Numbered from the stretch's first letter, positions 17,852-27,618 are shown. The stretch: 64,000 nucleotides of DNA from JAAFIP01 sp031367325 (GCA_031367325.1 JANLPQ010000025.1:1-64000); one strand, 5' to 3'. Notes: generated by a model from the sequence alone, not told the origin. Numbers and translations: made by a program.

Positions 17852-19015
17852 ATGCAGGCAGTTAATTTATCATGTTCACCCAATCCTGCTGTATACGCTG
17901 AACTACGTAAAAATAATTCGGACCTGATTGCTGTAGGCCACACCCAACCCCGCGGTCACGCCCACGCCGAGGTCATGGCGCTGCGCGATGCGGCGGCTAA
18001 GGGGATCTCTGTCCAAGGCGCTACCGCCTATGTCACGCTCGAACCCTGCTCACACTACGGCCGTACGCCGCCCTGTTGTTTGGCATTGATTGAGGCGGGT
18101 ATTGCCAAGGTGGTGGTGGCTGTGTTGGACCCTAATCCGCTGGTGGCGGGGCGGGGGGTGCAGATGCTGCGGGATGCAGGGGTAGTGGTAGAGGTATTGC
18201 CTGTGGACAGCGCCGACGCAATGGCGGCTCGTGAGGTGAACTTAGGCTTTTTTAGCCGTATGCTGCGTAAGACGCCTTGGGTACGGATGAAGGTAGCGGC
18301 CTCGCTGGATGGGCAAACTGCGCTGTCCAATGGAGCTAGCCAGTGGATTACCGGGCCTGCTGCGCGCGCAGACGGGCATGCGTGGCGGGCGCGGGCGTGT
18401 GCGGTGCTTACTGGCATAGGCACGGTGCTGCAAGACGACCCGCTGCTAGATGTACGGCATGTGCCCACTCCGCGCCAACCGCATTTAGTAATTGTGGACA
18501 GCCAGCTAGAGACACCTTTAAACGCTAAGTTGTGGAGCACGCTGGGCAAACGCGCAGTGCGGGGCGAGGATTTTGGATTGTCGCAAGATGCTGTTGATTC
18601 CATACCTAGTCGAGCAGTGTATATATATGCTGCCGTGCCAAATGATGCCAAAAAGCTGGCGCTTGAAGCACTGGGGGCCACGGTGATTTACTTGCCTGAA
18701 CCCGCTGCTGTTGCTACGTATAAAACTCCAAAGGTAGACTTGCGCGCCATGTTGCTGGACCTAGGCCAGCGCGAGATTAACGAGCTGCATATTGAAGCAG
18801 GTTTTAAGCTTAACGGCTCGCTGCTGAATGCTGGCGTGGTGGACGAGCTGCTGCTGTACACAGCGCCTAAGCTGCTGGGCCCGGGCATGGGCATGGCCAA
18901 CACAGCCCCGCTAGCGCAATTGGCAGACGCCTTACAGCTAGATTTCAAGTCGGCAGACATGGTGGGCGACGATTTGCGCACGGTGCTGCGCGTTCGTGGG
19001 CGCGACAAGTTTTAA
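17852..19015 (+). CDS. ribD: Bifunctional riboflavin deaminase/reductase RibD with atypical N-terminus
   Basis: Two steps of riboflavin synthesis: deamination of the pyrimidine (N-terminal domain) and reduction of the ribosyl side chain (C-terminal domain). Zinc ligands are visible in HAHAEVMAL and EPCSHYGRTPPC; the reductase motif IEAGFKLNGSLL is present. The N-terminus is odd: the usual first helix is missing, and after SPNP the normal VGCVIV strand is replaced by AVYAELRKNNSD. The first ~85 coding bases are A/T-rich like the pilus island and composition changes near 17935. No ribosome site precedes the ATG at 17852 or an in-frame GTG at 17837. May be a chimeric or weakened gene. Confidence 0.8.
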   Translation: MQAVNLSCSPNPAVYAELRKNNSDLIAVGHTQPRGHAHAEVMALRDAAAKGISVQGATAYVTLEPCSHYGRTPPCCLALIEAGIAKVVVAVLDPNPLVAGRGVQMLRDAGVVVEVLPVDSADAMAAREVNLGFFSRMLRKTPWVRMKVAASLDGQTALSNGASQWITGPAARADGHAWRARACAVLTGIGTVLQDDPLLDVRHVPTPRQPHLVIVDSQLETPLNAKLWSTLGKRAVRGEDFGLSQDAVDSIPSRAVYIYAAVPNDAKKLALEALGATVIYLPEPAAVATYKTPKVDLRAMLLDLGQREINELHIEAGFKLNGSLLNAGVVDELLLYTAPKLLGPGMGMANTAPLAQLADALQLDFKSADMVGDDLRTVLRVRGRDKF

Positions 19016-19119
19016 ATGACTTGCTAGGGTAACGCCATCAATCACGGGTCCCGCCCTACTCTGCACTGAGCAGGCGGCGAGATGTAAAACAAGGGGTTTT
19101 TAGCAACAAAAAATGTCTC

Positions 19120-19160
19120 TAACCCAAGTAAATCCTGCTCAACCAGCTATACAATTAATA
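19120..19160 (-). repeat. Dispersed short repeat
   Basis: Slightly diverged (CTCAACCAGC for CTCAAGCAGC), just upstream of the YdcF-type gene. Confidence 0.8.
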
Positions 19161-19185
19161 GCTGTTTCAACGACTAATAATCCAT

Positions 19186-19971
19186 ATGCTGCAAGAATTA
19201 GCATTCCTTAAACCTGTGGCCACTGCCTTGGCCATGCCACCCACCATTGGCTTGCTGCTAGCGCTACTGGGCTGGCTGCTGATGGTGCGCAGCCAGTACT
19301 TTCGCACCATGGGCGCGGCCTTAGCGTTAACTGGGCTAGCTGCGCTGTGGCTGCTGTCGTGCAACGGCTTTGCCATCGTGCTAGACCGCAATTTTCTGCC
19401 GCAAAGCATTGCACTCAGTGCTGCCAAGCCAGCGCAAGACCTGCGCGACCAGCAGGTGCAAGCCATCGTGGTACTGGGCGGTGGGGTAGAAGCCGCCAGC
19501 CGCGAATACGGCGCGCCGCAGGCCAGCGACACCACCAGCGCGCGGCTGCACTACGGGGTGGTGCTGGCCAAAGCTTCTGGCCTGCCACTGGGCTTCTCTG
19601 GCGGTATAGGCTGGGCGGCAGTGCCTAATACCGATACTGAGGCCGCCACGGCCCAGCGCTGGCTGGCCCAGCTAGGTTTGCCGCCGCTGCGCTGGGCAGA
19701 AGGCAAGTCGCGCGACACGCGCGAGAACGCGCAGGCCATGGCGGCTATGCTTAAGAAAGATGGCATTACCCGCATTGCCTTAGTCACCCATGCTTGGCAC
19801 ATGCCGCGTGCCAAGCTGGCGTTTGAAAGCGCAGGCCTTGCCGTTACGCCTGCCCCCATGTCATACATCGAGCCGGCCCAGTCACCGCTGCTAGAGTGGC
19901 TGCCTAGCGCCCAAGGCCTGCAAAGCTCACGGCACGTGCTACGAGAACTATTGGCAGGCGTGATAGGCTAG
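19186..19971 (+). CDS. YdcF/ElyC-type DUF218 membrane protein
   Basis: A 261-residue protein with two N-terminal hydrophobic helices (about 17-37 and 44-62) and a DUF218 domain: VVLGGGVE near 100, the SGG segment, the acidic-basic motif SRDTRENA and THAWHMPRA near 207. Members such as ElyC and SanA act in envelope integrity and lipid-carrier metabolism; the biochemical activity is not settled. It stands alone between ribD and tetR. Confidence 0.82.
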   Translation: MLQELAFLKPVATALAMPPTIGLLLALLGWLLMVRSQYFRTMGAALALTGLAALWLLSCNGFAIVLDRNFLPQSIALSAAKPAQDLRDQQVQAIVVLGGGVEAASREYGAPQASDTTSARLHYGVVLAKASGLPLGFSGGIGWAAVPNTDTEAATAQRWLAQLGLPPLRWAEGKSRDTRENAQAMAAMLKKDGITRIALVTHAWHMPRAKLAFESAGLAVTPAPMSYIEPAQSPLLEWLPSAQGLQSSRHVLRELLAGVIG

Positions 19972-20022
19972 CTTCCAAGTCGCTGGGTGGGTCGCTTTAC
20001 CAAGGATTAACAACCCTACGTC

Positions 20023-20051
20023 TTGACCACTCCAGTGGCCTGCGGTATATT
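20023..20051 (+). promoter_or_regulatory. Promoter of the tetR-efflux operon
   Basis: -35 TTGACC (20023-20028) and -10 TATATT (20046-20051), 17-base spacer. The DNA just after the -10 (ACTAACCAATCAGTCATTAAC) is a plausible operator for the adjacent TetR-type repressor because of its position, but its symmetry is weak. An annotation starting tetR at the TTG at 20023 would place the start codon inside this -35 box. Confidence 0.65.
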
Positions 20052-20079
20052 ACTAACCAATCAGTCATTAACATACTTT

Positions 20080-20736
20080 GTGAACACCCTCCACCCCGCC
20101 GACGCCCCTGCAGCCCGCCGCGAACGCCGCAAAGAAGCGCGCCCGGGCGAGCTGCTGGCCGCAGCTCTAGATCTTTTTGTAGAAAAAGGCTTTGCCGCCA
20201 CCCGATCTGAAGAAGTAGCCCAGCGCGCGGGCGTGTCCAAAGGCACCTTGTTTTTGTACTTTCCTACCAAAGAAGATTTGTTCAAAGCCGTTGTGCGCGA
20301 AAGCATGGGCCCAGCCATTAACTACGGCTTTGAAAAAGTAGAAAAATACACCGGCCCCACCGCAGAACTCATCCCCTATTTAATGCAGCAGTGGTGGGAA
20401 AAATTCGGCTCTACCAAGGCGTCTGGCATTACCAAGCTGATGATGAGCGAGGCAACTAACTTCCCCGAACTGGCTGCTTTTTACTACGCCGAGGTGATTG
20501 AGCCTAACCACCGCCTCGTACGCAGTGTGATTCAACGCGGAGTAGACCGCGGCGAGTTTCGCACTGTAGACAACGAGTATGCTATTTTTAGTGTGCTGGC
20601 ACCGCTGATTCACTTGGTAACCTGGAAGCATTCGATGGGCTGCTGCGTGAGCGGTGACCAACAAATAGACCCCCTTAAATACATCGCCGCGCAAGCTGAC
20701 ATGGTGGTGCACGGCCTACTAAAGCGTAACGCATGA
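20080..20736 (+). CDS. TetR/AcrR-family regulator of the efflux operon
   Basis: About 218 residues. The N-terminal helix-turn-helix is clear: ILAAALDLF-type segment, then RSEEVAQRAGVSKGTLFLYF (one residue from the TetR consensus) and KEDLFKAVV. The C-terminal ligand domain resembles AcrR-like TetR_C families. GTG at 20080 is chosen as start because the longer frame overlaps the promoter. The stop overlaps the next ATG (ATGA), so the repressor is the first gene of the pump operon and probably regulates itself. Confidence 0.85.
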   Translation: MNTLHPADAPAARRERRKEARPGELLAAALDLFVEKGFAATRSEEVAQRAGVSKGTLFLYFPTKEDLFKAVVRESMGPAINYGFEKVEKYTGPTAELIPYLMQQWWEKFGSTKASGITKLMMSEATNFPELAAFYYAEVIEPNHRLVRSVIQRGVDRGEFRTVDNEYAIFSVLAPLIHLVTWKHSMGCCVSGDQQIDPLKYIAAQADMVVHGLLKRNA

Positions 20737-21935
20737 AAAAATATTGGAAATGGGCAGTAGCACTGGCCGTCGTGGTCGTGTTGGGTGTCGTAGGCATGCG
20801 CGCACTGGCAGCCCGCAAGGCTGAGCAAGCCAAAGCGGCCCTGCCCAAGGCAGAGATGGTGCTAGAGCTGTCAGCAGGCGACGTAGCCACCGCACGCGTG
20901 CTAGAGCTGTCCGAGGGCTTGCCCCTATCAGGCGCGCTGAAAGCAGCCAACAGCGCCGTGGTAAAAGCCCGTGTACCGGGCGAACTGCAGGGCCTGACCG
21001 TGCGTGAGGGCGATGTAGTGAAAGCTGGGCAAATCATCGCGCGTATCGACTCGTCTGAATACCAGTCGCGCGTAACGCAGGCCCAGCGCAGCGCCGATGC
21101 GTCCAAGGCGCAAATCGACATTGCGCAGCGCACGTATGACAACAACAAAGCTTTGGTTAACCAAGGCTTTATTTCGGGCACGGCGCTTGACACGTCTGCA
21201 GCCAGCTTGGCCGCGGCCAAATCTACTTACGCGTCTACCGTAGCAGCGGTTGATGTAGCGCGTAAATCGTTAGACGACACAGTGCTGAAAGCGCCAATTA
21301 GCGGCGTGGTGTCGCAGCGCGCTGCGCAGCCGGGCGAACGTGTAGGTGCGGATGCGCGCGTGGTAGAAATTATTGACATTACCCGGCTTGAGCTAGAAGC
21401 CCCGCTGGGCGCAGCAGACTCGGTAGATGTGCGCGTAGGCCAGCAAGCTACGCTGCGCTTTGAAGGCCGCACCGAGGCTGTACCTGCTGTGGTTACCCGC
21501 ATCAACCCCAGTGCCGTGGCGGGCAGCCGCAGCGTGTTGGTGTATTTAAGCGTGGGTAACACCGCAGGATTGCGCCAAGGCTTGTTTGCCCAAGGCACGC
21601 TAGGCACCGCCAAAGTGCAAGCGTTAAGCGTGCCTTTAAACGCCGTGCGCAACGACAAACCTGTGCCGTATGTACAAGTGATTCAAAACGGCGCTGTACT
21701 GCACCAAAGCGTTGAAACAGGTGCACGCGGCGATGCCAATGGCGTGCCCATGGTGGCTATTAAAAACATAGCTGCTGGAGCAGTAGTTACCTTGTCTAGT
21801 GCTGGTTTTATACGTGAAGGTAGCAAAGTAAAAGTAGCTTCTGCAGATGCGCCAGCGACTTCGACTTCGACTGCAACTGCAGTTATCACCACGCCATCTG
21901 TAGTAGCTACACCAGCAACAGCTACCAGCCAGTAA
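20733..21935 (+). CDS. RND efflux periplasmic adaptor (membrane fusion protein)
   Basis: A 400-residue HlyD/AcrA-type adaptor. One N-terminal membrane helix (residues 7-26) has no lipobox, so it is membrane-anchored. A biotinyl-lipoyl half (VPGELQGLTVREGDVVKAGQ near 85), an alpha-helical hairpin, the second lipoyl half (LKAPISGVVSQR) and a beta-barrel follow. It ends in a Thr/Ala/Ser tail. It links the inner membrane pump to the TolC channel. At 21770-21795 the DNA resembles the dispersed repeat, read as IAAGAVVTL. Confidence 0.92.
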   Translation: MKKYWKWAVALAVVVVLGVVGMRALAARKAEQAKAALPKAEMVLELSAGDVATARVLELSEGLPLSGALKAANSAVVKARVPGELQGLTVREGDVVKAGQIIARIDSSEYQSRVTQAQRSADASKAQIDIAQRTYDNNKALVNQGFISGTALDTSAASLAAAKSTYASTVAAVDVARKSLDDTVLKAPISGVVSQRAAQPGERVGADARVVEIIDITRLELEAPLGAADSVDVRVGQQATLRFEGRTEAVPAVVTRINPSAVAGSRSVLVYLSVGNTAGLRQGLFAQGTLGTAKVQALSVPLNAVRNDKPVPYVQVIQNGAVLHQSVETGARGDANGVPMVAIKNIAAGAVVTLSSAGFIREGSKVKVASADAPATSTSTATAVITTPSVVATPATATSQ

Positions 21936-21968
21936 CCCCGCACACAATACCCACGAGACACCCGCACC

Positions 21969-24900
21969 ATGTGGTTCACCCGCGTTAGCCTAAAAAACCC
22001 CGTCTTTGCCACCATGGTCATGCTGGCGCTGGTAGTGCTGGGCATTTTTAGCTACCAGCGTTTAAAGATTGACCAGTTTCCCAATATCGACTTCCCCGTC
22101 GTGGTGGTGATTGCCGACTACCCCGGCGCATCACCCGAAATTGTGGAAACTGAGGTGTCTAAAAAAATCGAAGAAGCGGTTAATTCCATCGCCGGTATCA
22201 ACGCCCTCACCTCACGCAGCTACGAAGGCCAGTCTGTAGTCGTCATTGAATTTAACCTAGACATGAACGGCCGCAAAGCCGCTGATGATGTGCGCGAAAA
22301 AGTAGCCGCCATCCGCCCCCTGCTACGCACGGAGGTGAAAGAACCCCGCGTGCTGCGGTTTGACCCTTCTAGCCGGGCAGTATGGTCAGTAGCCGTGCTG
22401 CCCGACCCTAGCAAAGGCAAAGCCTTAACGCCCGTAGAGCTGACCAACTGGGCCGACCAATTCTTAAAAAAACGCCTAGAGAATGTACGCGGCGTGGGCT
22501 CGGTAGCGCTGGTGGGCGGCACCAAGCGTGAGATTAATATTTACCTTAACCCGCAAGCGCTAGAGTCGTATGGCGTTAGCGCTGACCAAATCGTCACTGC
22601 AGTGCGTAACGAGAACCAAGATTTACCCGTAGGCGCAGTGCGCTCGCTCACGCAAGAGCGCGTGGTACAAGTGCAAGCGCGCATGCAGCGGCCGGAAGAT
22701 TTTGCCAACATTATCGTTACCCGCAAGGCAGGCACTGCCATCACCGTGGGCATGCTGGCACGCATTAACGACGGCGCGCAAGAGGCCGAAAACTTAGCCC
22801 TGTACAACGGCCAGCGCACACTGCTGTTGTCTGTACAAAAAGCGCAAGACGACAACACCATTGACGTAGTGGACGGTTTGAAAAAAACCTTGGCTGACCT
22901 CACCCCACTGCTACCGCCCGGCGTCAAGCTAGAACCCATCATCGACAACTCACGCCCCATCCGCGTGTCGGTAGATAACGTGCGCCGCACTCTGATAGAA
23001 GGCGCGCTGCTTACTGTGTTGATCGTATTTTTGTTCCTCAACTCATGGCGCTCCACCGTCATTACCGGGTTGACCTTGCCTATCGCGCTGATTGGCACCT
23101 TCTTGTTTATGAACATGTTTGGTTTTACGATCAACATCATCACCATGATGGCACTTAGCCTGTGTGTGGGCCTGCTGATTGACGACGCCATAGTGGTGCG
23201 TGAGAACATTGTGCGGCATGTGCAAATGGGCAAAACGCCCTACCAAGCCTCGCTGGATGGCACGCAAGAAATTGGCTTGGCCGTGCTGGCTACTACGCTG
23301 TCTATCGTGGCAGTGTTTTTGCCCATTGGTTTTATGCAGGGCATTATTGGCAAGTTCTTTCACGAATTTGGCATCACCATCGTGGCGGCGGTGTTGATAT
23401 CGATGTTTGTCAGCTTTACGCTGGACCCGATGATGTCCAGCATTTGGCACGACCCGGCTATTGACCGGCATGGCAAGCCCTTTCTTGCCAACAACTGGTA
23501 CGACAAAACCATAGGCCGCGTAACGCACTGGTTTGAGAAATCTACCGACCGTTTGGCTGACACGTACCAAGGCATTTTGCGTTGGAGCCTGAAGTTTAAA
23601 AAAACCACGCTGCTAATTGCGCTGACCACCTTTGCGCTTAGCTTGGTGATGATGCGATTTGTGGGCACCGAGTTTGTACCCAAAGCCGACTTTGGCGAGA
23701 CCAATGTGTCGCTGTACACACCGGTAGGCTCATCGCTAGAAGCCACCGAGGCTAAAACTCGCCAAGCCGAGGCCATCATCCGTGAGTTTCCCGAGGTGCG
23801 CTACACGCTGTCTACCATCAACACGGGCAACGCGCAGGGCAAAATTTATGCATCCATCTATATCCGACTCATTGACCGCAAACTACGCGAGCGCAATGTC
23901 GACCAAATATCGGCGCTGATACGCGAACGCTTGGCCCGCGTGGCAGGCATTACCGTTACCAGTGCGGTGGGGGGCGACGCGGTGGGTGGTGGTAAACAAA
24001 TAGAGTTTTCGCTGAAAGGCAGCGACCTCAAAGAGCTAGAACGCTTGGCCGTGCAAGCCACGGCCAAGCTGCGTGGCATACCCGGCCTGGTCGATTTAGA
24101 TTCCAGCGTCAAACCCAGCAAGCCCACGATTGAGGTGGACGTGCGGCGCGAAGCAGCGTCTGACCTGGGACTGAACGTTAACCAAATAGGCAACAGCCTG
24201 CGTACCCTGGTGGCGGGCCAAACCGTGGGCAACTGGCGCGCTGCAGACGACCAAACCTACGATGTGAATGTGCGCCTTGCGCCTGAGGCACGCAACACAC
24301 CGCAAGACCTAGAACGCCTGCCATTTGCAGTGACCGCTGCCAACGGCACCAGCAGCGTGGTGCGCTTAAACCAAGCGGCCACAGTGCGCGAGTCCACCGG
24401 GCCGAACCAGATCAACCGCCGCGGCCTGTCGCGCGAAGTGGCCATTAACGCCAACGTGTATGGTCGATCAGCAGGCGAGGTGTCTACCGACGTGCGCACC
24501 GCCATGGACAGCATAGCCATGCCGCCGGGCTACAGCTACGAGTTTGGCGGCAGCACCAAGAATATGGCCGAATCATTTGGCTACGCCGTGTCGGCACTGG
24601 CGCTAGCGGTGATTTTTATTTACATGATTTTGGCCAGCCAGTTCAAAAGCTTTTTTCAGCCCGTAGCTTTGATGACGTCGCTGCCGCTGACCTTGATTGG
24701 TGTGGTGTTGGCGCTGCTGCTGTTCAGGTCTACTTTGTCGATGTTCTCGGTAATTGGCGTGGTGATGCTGATGGGCTTGGTCACTAAAAACGCTATTTTG
24801 CTGGTGGACTTTGCCATTCGCTCGCGCGAGCCTGTGCTGGATGTGCAAGGCAACACCGTCAGCGCAGGCCTGGGCCGTGAAGATGCTTTGCTGCTGGCCG

Positions 24901-25196
24901 CCAAAGTGCGCCTACGCCCTATTTTGATGACCACATTGGCGATGATATTTGGCATGATTCCACTGGCCTTTGCCTTGTCAGAAGGGTCTGAACAGCGCGC
25001 ACCCATGGGCCAGGCCGTGATTGGCGGGGTCATTACCTCGTCGCTGCTTACATTGGTGGTGGTGCCAGTGATGTACTGCTATATGGACGATTTGGCCAGT
25101 TGGCTGATGCGTTTATTTGTAGGCAAAACGCCTGCGTCGACGAACGGTGACCCCAGCCCGCCTAAAATTGATGGTTTGCCGCGCTCTGCGGAATAA
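21969..25196 (+). CDS. RND multidrug efflux permease (AcrB/HAE-1 like)
   Basis: A 1075-residue proton antiporter with the classical 12-helix RND plan and two large periplasmic loops. The start MWFTRVSLKNPVFATMV and DQFPNIDFPVV are family signatures; TM4 carries LLIDDAIVVREN with the proton-relay Asp pair. It would capture hydrophobic or amphiphilic compounds and pass them to the adaptor and TolC. Substrate cannot be read from sequence. Confidence 0.94.
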   Translation: MWFTRVSLKNPVFATMVMLALVVLGIFSYQRLKIDQFPNIDFPVVVVIADYPGASPEIVETEVSKKIEEAVNSIAGINALTSRSYEGQSVVVIEFNLDMNGRKAADDVREKVAAIRPLLRTEVKEPRVLRFDPSSRAVWSVAVLPDPSKGKALTPVELTNWADQFLKKRLENVRGVGSVALVGGTKREINIYLNPQALESYGVSADQIVTAVRNENQDLPVGAVRSLTQERVVQVQARMQRPEDFANIIVTRKAGTAITVGMLARINDGAQEAENLALYNGQRTLLLSVQKAQDDNTIDVVDGLKKTLADLTPLLPPGVKLEPIIDNSRPIRVSVDNVRRTLIEGALLTVLIVFLFLNSWRSTVITGLTLPIALIGTFLFMNMFGFTINIITMMALSLCVGLLIDDAIVVRENIVRHVQMGKTPYQASLDGTQEIGLAVLATTLSIVAVFLPIGFMQGIIGKFFHEFGITIVAAVLISMFVSFTLDPMMSSIWHDPAIDRHGKPFLANNWYDKTIGRVTHWFEKSTDRLADTYQGILRWSLKFKKTTLLIALTTFALSLVMMRFVGTEFVPKADFGETNVSLYTPVGSSLEATEAKTRQAEAIIREFPEVRYTLSTINTGNAQGKIYASIYIRLIDRKLRERNVDQISALIRERLARVAGITVTSAVGGDAVGGGKQIEFSLKGSDLKELERLAVQATAKLRGIPGLVDLDSSVKPSKPTIEVDVRREAASDLGLNVNQIGNSLRTLVAGQTVGNWRAADDQTYDVNVRLAPEARNTPQDLERLPFAVTAANGTSSVVRLNQAATVRESTGPNQINRRGLSREVAINANVYGRSAGEVSTDVRTAMDSIAMPPGYSYEFGGSTKNMAESFGYAVSALALAVIFIYMILASQFKSFFQPVALMTSLPLTLIGVVLALLLFRSTLSMFSVIGVVMLMGLVTKNAILLVDFAIRSREPVLDVQGNTVSAGLGREDALLLAAKVRLRPILMTTLAMIFGMIPLAFALSEGSEQRAPMGQAVIGGVITSSLLTLVVVPVMYCYMDDLASWLMRLFVGKTPASTNGDPSPPKIDGLPRSAE

Positions 25197-25226
25197 GCCT
25201 ATTGCAAGTTAGTAAAGAAGAATTTT

Positions 25227-25880
25227 ATGAACATCGAACAAGCCCGCTTTAACATGATCGAACAACAGATTCGCCCGTGGGACGTGCTGGACCCGCATAT
25301 TTTGCAGCTGCTGGCAGCCGTTAAACGTGAAGATTTTTTCCCGCTGGCGCACAAGGCGCTAGCGTTTGTCGACATGGAAATTCCGCTGGGCTATGGTGCC
25401 AGCATGTTGTCGCCCAAGGTAGAGGCGCGCATGTTGCAAGACCTAGAGGTGCACAAACACGAGAAAGTGCTAGAAATTGGCACTGGCAGCGGCTACATGG
25501 CTGCGCTACTGGCGCACCGCGCACAGCAAGTGGTTAGCCTAGAAATAGTGTCCGCGCTGGCGCAAACAGCACGGGCTAACCTGCAAAAAGCCGGTATTTC
25601 TAACTGCGAAGTCCACACCGCAGACGGCAGCAAAGACCTAGGCTCAGGCGGTATGTTTGACGTGATCGTTTTATCTGGCTCGGTAGCGCACATTCCAGCA
25701 GGTTTGCTGGCCCTGCTCAAACCAGGTGGCCGCTTAGCCGCTGTGGTGGGCAACGAGCCCATGATGCGCGCCCACTTTGTCACCAAATCCGCAGACGGCA
25801 GCATCCGCACCACCCAGCCCTGGGACACGGTTGCGCCGCGCTTGCTAGGCTTTGGCGAAGACTCTAAGTTCAACTTTTAA
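25227..25880 (+). CDS. pcm: Protein-L-isoaspartate O-methyltransferase
   Basis: A 217-residue SAM-dependent methyltransferase that starts repair of isoaspartyl residues. SAM motif VLEIGTGSGYMAALLA near residues 74-89; DVIVLSGS further on. The upstream half has IRPWDVLDP and PLGYGASMLSPK, variants of the Pcm substrate region. Lies between the pump gene and the rhodanese gene in the same direction, so probably in the efflux operon. Confidence 0.88.
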   Translation: MNIEQARFNMIEQQIRPWDVLDPHILQLLAAVKREDFFPLAHKALAFVDMEIPLGYGASMLSPKVEARMLQDLEVHKHEKVLEIGTGSGYMAALLAHRAQQVVSLEIVSALAQTARANLQKAGISNCEVHTADGSKDLGSGGMFDVIVLSGSVAHIPAGLLALLKPGGRLAAVVGNEPMMRAHFVTKSADGSIRTTQPWDTVAPRLLGFGEDSKFNF

Positions 25881-25895
25881 AATGCTTGGCACGCC

Positions 25896-26246
25896 ATGAT
25901 CGACCAAGTTCGCCCTGCCGCCTTTGCCCAATGGGTGACTAGCCTGAACGGCGTTACACCGCTGGTCTTAGACGTGCGCGAGCCTTGGGAATTTCATACC
26001 GCATCGGTGCGGCCGTTCGGCAGCGTTAGCGCATTTGACGTGCTAAGCATGCCCATGCAAGACATCCCCAGCCGCATGGCCGAGCTGCCCACCAACCGTC
26101 CTATTGCCTGCCTGTGCCACCACGGCATACGCAGCCAGAACGTAGCGCGCTACTTGGTGCAAAACGGTTTTGAGCAGGTTGTCAACATTGCAGGCGGCAT
26201 AGCCGCCTGGAGCGACGAGGCCGACCCGTCGGTGCCGCAATACTAA
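25896..26246 (+). CDS. Rhodanese-like sulfurtransferase
   Basis: A single-domain rhodanese of 116 residues. The active-site loop is CHHGIRS with the catalytic Cys in the usual C-x-x-G-x-R pattern, followed by NIAGGIAAW. It carries persulfide sulfur; the acceptor is unknown. Sits 15 bases after pcm and 22 before tolC. Confidence 0.9.
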   Translation: MIDQVRPAAFAQWVTSLNGVTPLVLDVREPWEFHTASVRPFGSVSAFDVLSMPMQDIPSRMAELPTNRPIACLCHHGIRSQNVARYLVQNGFEQVVNIAGGIAAWSDEADPSVPQY

Positions 26247-26268
26247 TTTTCATTGGAAAGATTCTGTT

Positions 26269-27618
26269 ATGAAAAAGCCCACCACACTTCACGCTGCTAC
26301 GTTTTATGCACCCAGCGGTTTTACTGTTATCACCATGCTAGTGGCCAGCACGCTCAGCACACCGGCCCTAGCGCAAAACTTAACGCAGTTGTACGAATCT
26401 GCTAACGCCTACGACGCCACTTACCAGTCAGCCAAATCGCAGTACGAGGCTAACCTGGCCAAGGCTGCGCAGGCCAAAGCCGGCCTGTACCCCACTGCAG
26501 GCTTGGCAGCAGGCATAAACCGCTCTAACGTTGACAACACCAACCCCGACATCACACGCAACCCCACGGGGCAAAACGTCACTATCAGCGCGTCGCAGCC
26601 CCTGTACCGCCCGGCCAACAAAGCCACCGCAGAGCAAGGCGACAAGCAAGCTGACTTAGCCAAAACTACGCTAGCCACTGCCGAACAAGACCTCATCGTG
26701 CGCCTGGCCCAAGCCTACTTTGACGTGCTGGCCAGCAACGACAGCCTGGCCTTTGTCAAAGCTCAAAAAGCCGCCGTGGCCGAGCAACTGGCGTCTGCCA
26801 AACGTAACTTTGAAGTGGGCACCTCCACCATCACCGACACACGCGAGGCGCAAGCCCGCTTTGACCTGGTGATTGCCCAAGAAATCGCCGCAGAAAACGA
26901 CCTGCGTGTGAAGAAAATTGCGCTAGACCAGCTGGTAGGTAAAACCAACGCGGACCCACGCCCCGTAGCCCTGCCGTTGGCCCTGCCCCCCGTAGTACCC
27001 GGGGACGTGAATGCCTGGGTGGCGCAGTCAGAGCAAGAACACCCCAGCCTGAAAGCCGCACAACTGGCGCTAGAAGTAGCCCAGCTAGAAACCCGCAAAG
27101 CCGAGGCCGGCCACAAGCCCACCATAGATGCGGTGGCCAGCTATGACATTAAGCGCAGCTTGAACGTAGCGCCCGCCAACAACCGCGCCAACACCGCCAG
27201 CGTGGGCGTGCAGCTGAACCTGCCCTTGTTTGCAGGCTACGCCATTCAAAACCGCGTAAAAGAAACCTTGCTTCTAGAGGACAAAGCCCGTAACGACCTG
27301 GAAGGCGCCAAGCGCGGCATAGCCCAAGCCACCCGCACCGCCTTTTTTGGCGTGCAGTCGGGCCAGGGCCAGGTCAAAGCACTGGAAGCCGCCGAAGCCT
27401 CCAGCCAAAGCGCGCTGGACGCCAACAAACTAGGCTACCAAGTAGGGGTGCGCATCAACATCGACGTGCTCAACAGCCAAAGCCAACTATTCCAAACCAA
27501 ACGCGACCTGGCCAAAGCCCGCTACGACGTGCTGGTAGGCGGCCTTAAGTTGCGCCAAGCCAATGGAACGCTGAAAGCCGAAGACTTGGTGCAAGTGAAT
27601 AATTTATTAGCCAAATAA
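26269..27618 (+). CDS. tolC: TolC-family outer membrane channel
   Basis: A 449-residue outer membrane efflux protein with a signal peptide ending in TPALAQN (about residue 35) and the two internal repeats of TolC (LTQLYESANAYDATYQ at the N-terminus, long alpha-helical stretches rich in Ala/Gln). It forms the exit duct for the RND pump upstream. GGAAAG precedes the ATG. Its last codons (QVNNLLAK) are duplicated in diverged form at 28442-28470 beyond vapBC. Confidence 0.92.
   Translation: MKKPTTLHAATFYAPSGFTVITMLVASTLSTPALAQNLTQLYESANAYDATYQSAKSQYEANLAKAAQAKAGLYPTAGLAAGINRSNVDNTNPDITRNPTGQNVTISASQPLYRPANKATAEQGDKQADLAKTTLATAEQDLIVRLAQAYFDVLASNDSLAFVKAQKAAVAEQLASAKRNFEVGTSTITDTREAQARFDLVIAQEIAAENDLRVKKIALDQLVGKTNADPRPVALPLALPPVVPGDVNAWVAQSEQEHPSLKAAQLALEVAQLETRKAEAGHKPTIDAVASYDIKRSLNVAPANNRANTASVGVQLNLPLFAGYAIQNRVKETLLLEDKARNDLEGAKRGIAQATRTAFFGVQSGQGQVKALEAAEASSQSALDANKLGYQVGVRINIDVLNSQSQLFQTKRDLAKARYDVLVGGLKLRQANGTLKAEDLVQVNNLLAK

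Noticed and set aside
20023..20079. Upstream TTG start for the TetR gene
   Set aside because: It coincides with the -35 box of a good promoter; the GTG at 20080 is downstream of the predicted start of transcription.
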